Assembly: GCA_949358305.1 (NCBI GenBank)
Contig: OX442314.1
Span: 10,471,060 to 10,535,059, forward strand
Length of the DNA stretch: 64,000 nt
Direction of reading: 5' to 3'
Source: Strigamia acuminata
Lineage: Eukaryota > Arthropoda > Chilopoda > Geophilomorpha > Linotaeniidae
Part shown: positions 56,565 to 64,000 of the stretch, one piece after another
How positions within the stretch are numbered: position 1 is the first letter of the stretch
Layout: each line of letters starts with the position of its first letter
Position numbers and translations under genes: made by a program
Notes under the pieces: model-generated
Told to the model about the DNA's origin: nothing
Database searches by the model: none
The model's input: only the letters and a program-made list of their open reading frames with translations

Positions 56565-59500
56565 TTATTTCTTCTTCTTAATTTTGTTACTATTCAAATT
56601 TAAATGAGATCCAGAAACTGGCAAATGGCCGGCCAACGTGCAGCTCTTGCAGCAAAAACGGGCGTAGTAAACGTTCGAGCAGTAGTTGGCTTTAACTACG
56701 AGTTTACAGTTGGTAAAGTACGGATTATCGGTGCAGTTGACGTGCAACTCGAAGCCTAGAAATTAAATTAAATTAAATTAAAATAATTGAAAATTCAATT
56801 GCTAAATTAATTTACCATTGATGGTAATTGAAGCGGACGACGAGGCCGAATCAAACTCGTTGCTCGCCTCGCATTTGTACGTGCCAGTGTCGCTCGGTTT
56901 CGCGTTATAAATCACCACGGTTCCGTTACCAATCACCTGCACACGCGGACCCGGAATCAGCTTCGCCTCGTCCTTGTACCACTTGAGACTGTCGCTACCA
57001 TTTGTCGCGCAATCGATTCGGATATCGCTGTTCATCGGGAAAACAGTCGATTCCAATTGGATTTCAGCCGTCACTTGCACTAAAAATTCGTGTAAATTCA
57101 TTAATTTTTCACCAAAATTAATCAATTTTTCACCAAAATTCATCAATTTTTCACCAAAATTTATCAATTTTTCACCAAAATTCATCAATTTTTCACCAAA
57201 ATTCATCAATTTTCACCAAAATTCATCAATTATTCACCAAAATTCATCAATTATTCACCAAAATTAATCAATTTTTCACCAAAATTAATCAATTTTTCAC
57301 CAAAATTAATCAATTTTTCACCAAAATTAATCAATTTTTCACCAAAATTAATCAATTTTTCACCAAAATTAATCAATTTTTCACCAAAATTAATCAATTT
57401 TTCACCAAAATTAATCAATTTTTCACCAAAATTAATCAATTTTTCACCAAAATTCATCAATTTTTCACCAAAATTCATCAATTTTTCACAAAATTAATCA
57501 ATTTTTCACCAAAATTAATCAATTTTTCACCAAAATTAATCAATTTTTTTATCGAAATTAACCAAAATTTAAAAAAATAACCAATTAATTGAAATTATTA
57601 TTATTAATATTAGTATTTAGTGACGAGTAGTAATAAATAAGCAATAATACCTGAATCAAAATGAGTAGTGCTAGTATTTTGACTTTCAATTCAATATCAT
57701 CCCCCATGGACGAGGAATCGACAAAAGAAAGAACGGAAGTGAGGTCAGTTAGGTTAGTGAAATCATGCACGAGAGAATCATCTTGAAAAGAATCGTCAGC
57801 GCCCAAATAATTCGCATCTGGCAACTCCAACGTCTCGACCGAAATCCCGTCCGCGAACTTATTCGCCAACTCAAACGAAACCACCTTTTCCGACGACCCG
57901 CCATCTCCAACCCCGAAACCCGCATCATCTCCGCTCTTCTTCCCGACCGCATCATCCAAAAATCTCGCAAAAACGCCCGACCCGCCAACATCCAACGGCA
58001 CCACCTCTTCCTTCAAACCCGCGCCGAGCTCTCTACCGACAGGACCATCCTCGCTAGCCGCAGGAGCATCCTCCAGCGGAATATTCTCGTCGTCCTCGTA
58101 GTAATAATACAATTGTATTCACTTTTTTGTGACCTCCTTTATTAGTGTGATTAAAGCAATCTTGCTTTGGCTAATAAAGTATAGTGTTAAATCATTTCCC
58201 CACATTTCACGGCCGCTGAGTAGAAGTCCCACGTGCCATCTCAACGACGATTTACTTAGTAATTTCAATAGAATTTTAAGTAGAAAACCCGGATCGCCGC
58301 AGTGTTTATTCGTTTCTTACCAAAGGAATGCAAACACCGTCTTCCACATCCGTTTTGACAACATTTATAATCAAATTCGCAGTCCACGTCGGTGTGCCAT
58401 GCACTGGCCCTAGTCTTTACTGACCACAACAACTCGCGGACAGTGACCTAGTTTGTTATCTTGGCACAATTGCACAGTTTTAAGCATAAAAATTCCATAT
58501 GCAAAGCAAAAATAACGAAATTTGACCATTTAAACTCACTTCTACGACACACCGGGTGTCCACCGAGCTCGCCGTACTCCTGTTTCTGCACTACGCACGT
58601 TGTTCCTTCTGGACAGAAAATTCCCTGATTTTTTAAAATAGAAAATAAATAAATAAATAAATAATCTTTTTAAAATAGCAAATTTACATTGCACGGGTTC
58701 GCGCATCGGCATTTGCTGCATCCATTCTCGTCTCTATATTCCTCTATTCCGTACGGGCAGCTTAGAACGGTGCATTCTTCCGGTTCCGGACAAGTTGCTG
58801 CGGAAAAATTTAAAAATTCCAAAAATTTCGATTTCGGTTATTTTGCAGAATACGAAAGCGGTTAACGACTTAAAATAGACAACTTACGTGCAGAACAAAA
58901 ACCCAAACAAATATCATTACTCTTAAAACGATTCTTATTCCCCCTGCATCCACCATACGCAAAGGGAATGCAAGTGCCGCGAACCGAATCGAAATACCAA
59001 CGCCGATCGAAATTCGTGCAAGGACCAGCATCGGGCGGAAAACGACAAATTTCTATAACGCATTCCACGTTCGAGGTTAGTACAAACAAACAAAATAAAA
59101 ATAAACAAATTAAAAATCATACCTCTTAAACTGATATCATTTCCATTCTCACCTGCAAAAGCCGCATATAAAAAAAATAAAAAAAAAACCCAAAAGGACC
59201 TTACACTGCAAAAACTTACTGAAAAAAATGCTGGCGATGCACACTTGCTCGCACTCTTTCTTGCTCTCAAAACGGTTCCCGTTCCCACTGCATCCGCCGA
59301 ACACAAAACTCTTGCATTCCTTATCCGCCGGGTCGTGGTACCACTTCGGAAAGTCGCCCACGCAAGGCCCGCGTTCGTTAGGCAGCGAACAAACATCTAA
59401 ATTTAAAAAATAAAGTAATAAATAATAAAAATAATATTTTGTTCGTTGTACCGTGTCCTTTAAACTCTCCGCACGCGCGTTTGCAGCTTTCTTCGGACAC

Positions 59501-61611
59501 AAAGCGATTTGTGTTTCCGCCGCAGCCACCAAACACGAATAGCTTGCACGAACGTTCCTGTCCGTCGAAGTACCAGCTGAAGACGGTCGATTGACACGGT
59601 CCGGGATCACGTGGCAACGTGCACGGATCGGCGCTGACCCCCGTCTGCTCGGACGACGATTCCACGCTCGTCTTTTTACACCGCGCCTGACAATCGTCCA
59701 ATCTGTTGAACCGATTTCCGTTGCCGAAGCAACCGCCGAATACAAACTCCTCGCATTGGTCCGTCTGGGGATTGAAGTACCACCGTTTAAACTTCCTGCT
59801 GCAGGGCCCCACCACTTTGGGAAGTTTGCAAATTTCTAAACAAATAAAACATTCATTTTATTTTACATTTTTGCTCTTGAAAAACTTGACAAAACAGAAA
59901 AACCTTGCGAATGGAAACACTTTTGCTCGCATTCTTGTCTCGTTTCGAACCGGTTGTTGTTTCCATTGCAGCCGCTGTAGTAGAATTGTTCGCAGACACC
60001 CGTGTCCTTCTTGTAGTACCATTTAATGATATTGTCGTCGCAACGGCCATACGCCTTGTCCAAATGGCAATCCTCTGTAAAGAAAATTAAAATTAAAATT
60101 TTCAAACGTTTCAAATGGATTAAAACTAATTTTTACCTAATTTAAATTCTTCTTCGGGGTCCAGCACGGTCACTTGCCAGCGCGCGGGGTTCCCGATGCC
60201 GTTGTAGGCCTGGCACGAGTAATCGCCGTAGTCGGTTTCAAGAACGGATCGGATGAGCAGCGAGTAGTTGTTGAATTGTTCGTATTTCTCGCTTCGTCTT
60301 GGGAGCATGTGGTAGCCGTGCCACCACGTCACTTTGGGTCGCGGGTAGCCGTACGCTTTGCAGTCGATGAGGGACGGGGAACCTACAGCCGCCACCACCA
60401 CCCTTACACCGGGAAGAATGCGTGCAGGCTCTGATGAAATAAAGTGACATGAAATACGTGCAATACGTGCAAAAGTTAAACGTGCAACATCTTTGGAAAT
60501 TTACTTACCCAGATGCCCGGATTAAAGGAAATTTGTTTTTAAGAGTTTTGACAGGCACAGGTAATTGATTTAACCATTTTATGCACAAAACAAAACAATT
60601 TTTAAGCTTAAATTCATTTCATAGACCAAAATTTGACCTTTTTGAAGCATAAAAACTGATAACTTTTACAAAATGAGTTTTTTAGACTCAAAAAATTGAT
60701 TTGTTTTGGTATTTTCTGTGTTAGCGATGCCAAAACTGTTTATTTATTCCCATAATCTCTTTAGACATTCATTGTCTAATTAATACCTCCGACAATAAGG
60801 CGCGTGTGTTTTTCAGCCGGCCTTCCGAAGCCGTTGTCGGCCACACAGGTGTAAAGACCAGCATCCGACGGCAGAACGTTTTTGATGTCGAGATAATCGT
60901 GAATGAATTGTATCCGCACGTCGTCGATGGGGGAATCCTGTCCATCTTTCCTCCAGTAAATGAAAGGCCGCGGTTCTCCGTGCGCGATGCACGGAATTCG
61001 AGCCGTGTTGTTAATGCGAACTCGCACCTCCTCGTCCGACGGATCAATCTGCGGCGACGGACGACCTGCAACAACATCACACAAAATTAACAAAAATATT
61101 AATTTAACCCTACCAAACGCCGATCTACAAAACACACGTTCGATCAGTCCAACTTCTTCGGGCGGATGACTGTGACTCGGTTCAGCTGAAATCAATTTTT
61201 TAATTAAATTCAGCACAAATAAGAATAGGATTTAGTAAAACCAGGCCAACCTCGAATCTAATAACCGGTTAGACATGAAATAAAGTCGAGAATTAGTGTT
61301 AGAGAGGGAGAACAAAATGTCAATGTCACATAAAATTAACAAAAAGATTAATTTTACCCAAGCAAACAACGAGCAACAGAATACTCGTTTTTACATTTTT
61401 ATTCGTGAAAACCCTGGAAAGAAAAACCGAAAAACTTTGTGAATGAAGGCACATCTCCCACGTTCGAGGAAAGTAAAAATAAACAAAACAAATAAAATAA
61501 AATAAGAAATATAAAATGCATACCGCTCAAACTGATTTCCTTTCCATTTCCATGTGCAAAAAGTGCAAATAAAAATAAAAATAAAAATAAAAATCCCAAT
61601 ATCTTGGCCAT
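56565..61611 (-). CDS. Papilin-like secreted protein with PLAC domain, twelve exons
   Basis: Exons 61524-61611, 60787-61065, 60137-60430, 59904-60074, 59452-59835, 59220-59396, 58888-59052, 58688-58797, 58540-58624, 58321-58419, 56816-57079 and 56565-56755 join in frame to 768 codons plus stop. Order: signal peptide (MAKILGFLFLFLFLFALF), Ig, Ig (VGSPSLIDCKAYGYPRP, GDYSCQAYNGIGNP), five Kunitz domains, an antistasin-like exon (ATCPEPEECTVLSCPYG), a WAP-like pair (GIFCPEGTTCVV; DVDCEFDYKCCQNGCGRRC), Ig (DTGTYKCEASNEF) and C-terminal PLAC (CTDNPYFTNCKLVVKANYC, YYARFCCKSCTLAGHLP). Kunitz-WAP-Ig-PLAC is the papilin C-terminal architecture. The thrombospondin and spacer region is replaced by a signal peptide and Ig exons. 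Papilin acts in the extracellular matrix. No frame break was found. Confidence 0.85.
57085..57560. repeat. 21-bp minisatellite filling the intron before the papilin-like Ig exon
   Basis: The unit caccaaaattaatcaatttt plus t repeats about 22 times (some copies ttcatc or ttatc). It fills most of the intron next to the penultimate coding exon (56816-57079). The 7-codon period produces false ORFs (NFGEKLI). Confidence 0.93.
57641..58112 (-). other. Orphan acidic exon-like ORF inside a papilin-like intron
   Basis: An open frame, YYYYEDDENIPLEDAPAASE then DGPVGRELGAGLKEEVVPLD, is homologous to the end of block B at 53.6-53.75 kb, but here without the 4-bp insertion. It continues through GDDAGFGVGDGGSSEKVVSF and DDSLVHDFTNLTDLTSVLSF to a hydrophobic end near a gtatta donor. 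Homology to block B starts abruptly at tattattactacga (about 58,112), and no in-frame acceptor is visible. It may be an alternative exon or debris. Confidence 0.45.
59123..59200 (-). pseudogene. Decayed copy of the signal-peptide exon
   Basis: AGENGNDISLRG followed by a gtatga donor matches the end of the signal-peptide exons (DGNGKEISLSG / HGNGKEISLSG, then gtatgc). The hydrophobic part survives as T-rich DNA, but the ATG is gone. It lies in the intron between two Kunitz exons of the long gene, marking an old unit boundary. Confidence 0.7.
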
Positions 61612-61721
61612 TACTACGTCGCAATTTTATTATCTGAAATGATCAAATAAACTTGTTTTTTACACGGTCGCATCGAGATCGAGAGATGTTCATCAGACTG
61701 GCTCACAGTCTGAAGTGCGCG
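61612..61721 (-). promoter_or_regulatory. 5' leader/promoter of the long papilin-like gene
   Basis: Nearly the same as 52,096-52,205: cacggtcgcatcgagatcga, agatgttcatcagactggct, ctgaagtgcgcggt. Homology ends at 61,721, where a DDX23 piece begins, so the duplicated unit has a sharp edge here. Confidence 0.55.
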
Positions 61722-61765
61722 GTGTATCGATATTCGAGACGTGAGCATCGTTATCGAATACGGTA
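61722..61765 (+). pseudogene. Short DDX23 coding fragment
   Basis: gtatcgatattcgagacgtg then agcatcgttat matches DDX23 around 31,880-31,912 ([11 protein letters not shown]) with very few changes. This is far too long to be chance and lies inside the papilin-like cluster. It was probably carried in by segmental duplication. Confidence 0.75.
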
Positions 61766-62280
61766 CCGAATACGACACCACCGCCAATTCAAAACTGCCA
61801 AGGTTTTGACCGCCAAACCATTATTGTCAATGCGTTATAACAGCAAATAACCGCATATGATTAAAAATGACTGAAAATGACAGAAAACGACCTAACGTGG
61901 TCGTTTTTGGTCGTTTTCGCGAAGTTTTTGGCCATTTTCTGTCATTTTCTGCCAGTTTAGGTCGTTTTCTGGTCGATTCCGCGATGTTTTTGGCCATTTT
62001 CGGTTATTTGCTGTTGTTTCCATTGGCGCCCCTTGCATTGGCGGTAGCGGCTTTGCTGTAACGCATTGGCAGCAACTTCTCGTCTCGTAGTTAATATTCA
62101 CAATTCAGTATATTCAGTATAAACATAACTTAAAACTAACATATTGTTTTATTTCAATCAAAATCTACAAACTGGCTACTTTGTTTACATTTAAAAATCA
62201 TATTAAAATCTACAAAAACGAACAATTCTTTTTTATCTTCTTCGTTTAGTGATTCCTGACTCAGGGTTAGTGCTGGAGTC
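61766..62280. other. Spacer with short internal repeats
   Basis: Between 61,865 and 62,000 strings such as ggtcgttttctg and ttttggccattttc recur in a loose repeat. Nothing coding was recognised. Confidence 0.45.
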
Positions 62281-62284
62281 CGAT

Positions 62285-62500
62285 TCGTCCTAGTCATAGC
62301 CCAGAAAGTTTGCTTCTTTGGCGAAGTTCCAGCCATCCGGACAGCAACCGTGTTCGGAGGTCTGGCAATTCTCGAACGGATTGGGACAGCCTTCGTAGTT
62401 TGGGCCTTTGGCTACGGAGACACTGTCGGGACAACAACCGAAAGTGGACTCAGAGCAGTCGGAGAAAGGTGCCATGGCGCCTGTGGTGGTGCTTTTGGAG
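62285..62500 (-). pseudogene. Papilin-like CCPDG exon, nonsense-broken
   Basis: On the - strand: TTTGAMAPFSDCSESTFGCC, PDSVSVAKGPNYEGCP, then EHGCCPDGWNFAKEANFLGY followed by D and TAG. The intact homologue at 49,748-50,160 reads GCDYDESDSTC at this point. No Kunitz exon precedes it. Confidence 0.8.
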
Positions 62501-63026
62501 CGCAAATTAAGATAAGAATAAAATCAAAACAGATCGGCCATTACAGGCAGCAAGGAAAAATAACGTCACACTAGACGCATTCGAAAAGTAAATTGTTATT
62601 TCCATTACAAATAACGCCATCGAATGCACTTTTACTCATGAAAAAGCTTTCAAATAAAAACACTTTGCACGTTCGAGAAATGTAAAAATAAAGAAAATAA
62701 AATAAAATAAAATAAAATAAAATAAAATAAAATAAAAAAAATGGATAGTTTTGACAGGCAGAGGTAATTGCATTTTGACTAAGATTTGACCCATGGTCAA
62801 CAAAACACTTTTTAAGCCAAAATTCATTTTATAGAACAAAATTTGACCTTTTTGAAGCATAAAAACTGACAACTTTTACAAAATGAATTTTTTAGACTCA
62901 AAAAATTCATTTTACGCGTGAAAAAATTGATCTGTTTTGCTATTTTCTGTGCTAGTGATGCCAAAACTGTTAAGTTATTCCCGTAATCTCTAGCTATTAT
63001 TTAGACATTCATTGTCTAATTTATAC

Positions 63027-63305
63027 CTTCGACAATAAGGCGCGTGTGTTTTTCAGCCGGTGTTCTGAAGCCGTTGTCGGCCACACAGGTGTAAAGACCA
63101 ACATCCGACGGCAGAACGTCTTGGATCTCGAGATAATCGTGAATGAATTGTATGCGCACGTCGTCGATGGGAAAATCCTGTCCATCTTTCCACCAGTAAA
63201 TGAAAGGCCGTGGTTCTCCGTGCGCGATGCACAGAATTCGAGCTGTGTTGTTAATACGAACTCGCACCTCCTCGTCCGACGGATCAATCCGCGGCGACGG
63301 ACGAC
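63027..63305 (-). pseudogene. Orphan Ig-domain exon of papilin-like type
   Basis: A 279-nt exon with acceptor and donor intact and the frame open (RPSPRIDPSDEEVRVRINNT ... LYTCVADNGF), almost identical to exons 60787-61065 and 51525-51803. No signal-peptide exon lies between it and 64,000, and the only downstream papilin-like exon (62.3-62.5 kb) has a stop. It could belong to a transcript starting outside the window. Confidence 0.6.
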
Positions 63306-63309
63306 CTGC

Positions 63310-64000
63310 AACATCGGAACTCATGCATGGACGACCCAAAAGAAAGAAACTAAAAGAGAAGAGTCAAAATTTTGGAAGGATCATCCCAGATAATTCAATC
63401 AAAACAAACAGAAAACAAAACAGGCAGGTGTGATACAAATTCAAAATGGCAAAATGATAAGAAATTAAATTCTTAATACAAATCTCAAATGCTACAGTGC
63501 ATCAGCTCAATTCTAGAGTGATAAATACGCATTGATTGCATCATTTTTATCAAATTAAATCTAATAGGTGAATGCTACAATCCTGTGTATCGGAATGCAG
63601 ATCGACAATTTTCAAGCTGTTAAATACTAGTATGATCGGTTGCCTATCGAAAATTGTATTTAAAATCACAATTGGAATTAAAGTTAATAGAATTTAATTT
63701 GGTTTTGTCAGAGAAATATGTCAACATCACATCAATTGTTGTACATGTGTGGTAGGATAATAATACAAATAAGCTTATTCCATGGGTGAACATCACCAGT
63801 TTATGGTTATGGTTATGGTTACAGTATGCCATGCCATCGAAAAAAAATTTACGCCGAGAGTAAATGAATTCCGTGAACGAGAGAAGGAAAACAAAGGCAA
63901 AGCAGCAGAGATACAACACCCACCGCATCCAAAATCAAACCCAACGCATCCAACATCAAACCTACCATCAAACCAACCATCAAACCTACCGGTACAACCG
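63310..64000. other. Right end of the window, no gene recognised
   Basis: AT-rich DNA with no supported exon. The last 60 bp contain short repeats of the type ccaaccatcaaaccta, perhaps the start of another minisatellite. Confidence 0.4.

Noticed and set aside
1-64000. CRISPR array or bacterial mobile system
   Set aside because: The tandem repeats have no unique spacers and sit in intron-bearing animal DNA; no cas-like gene is present.

Overview
The window is animal nuclear DNA, most likely from an arthropod and probably an insect. It is AT-rich, the genes have many short introns with GT-AG borders, and the proteins are conserved metazoan families. A copia-type retrotransposon with an initiator-tRNA-Met primer site is present. 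No bacterial operon, CRISPR array or rRNA was seen. All gene calls come from reading translations and splice signals; no search was run.

Positions 1-18.7 kb form an ordered housekeeping block. Claspin (-) and NXF1 (+) are divergent and share a promoter gap of about 400 bp. NXF1 meets ACBD3 (-) tail to tail. ACBD3 and FAM98 (+) are again divergent, with a gap of about 480 bp. Two 21-bp minisatellites lie beyond the claspin 3' end.

Positions 18.7-29.2 kb are rearranged. A broken RNF216-like RING gene is split by a young LTR retrotransposon with 2,132-bp LTRs and a 4-bp target duplication. It also carries a 150-bp foldback element. Beyond it lies a second, truncated copy of the FAM98 last exon and its 3' minisatellite.

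Positions 29.8-33.5 kb hold an intronless, GC-rich DDX23/PRP28 helicase gene and a frameshifted methionine synthase fragment. Positions 33.5-49.5 kb are mostly mobile and duplicated DNA: a 7.8-kb gag-bearing LTR element with 630-bp LTRs, a 1.16-kb copia derivative, two more RNF216-like fragments, a BTB-domain fragment and an inverted papilin-like fragment.

Positions 49.5-63.4 kb (- strand) hold a cluster of papilin-like genes encoding secreted Ig/Kunitz proteins. Two models, 49,748-52,095 (442 codons) and 56,565-61,611 (768 codons), are open and in frame through every inferred splice, from signal peptide to stop. A third block (53,677-56,279) is open over eight exons but lacks its own 5' end. 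Almost all internal exons are phase 1-1, so they can be duplicated, skipped or joined freely. Pieces of DDX23 are scattered between the units, which suggests that the cluster grew by repeated segmental duplication from a DDX23/papilin junction. This modular, still-changing cluster is the most interesting part of the window.
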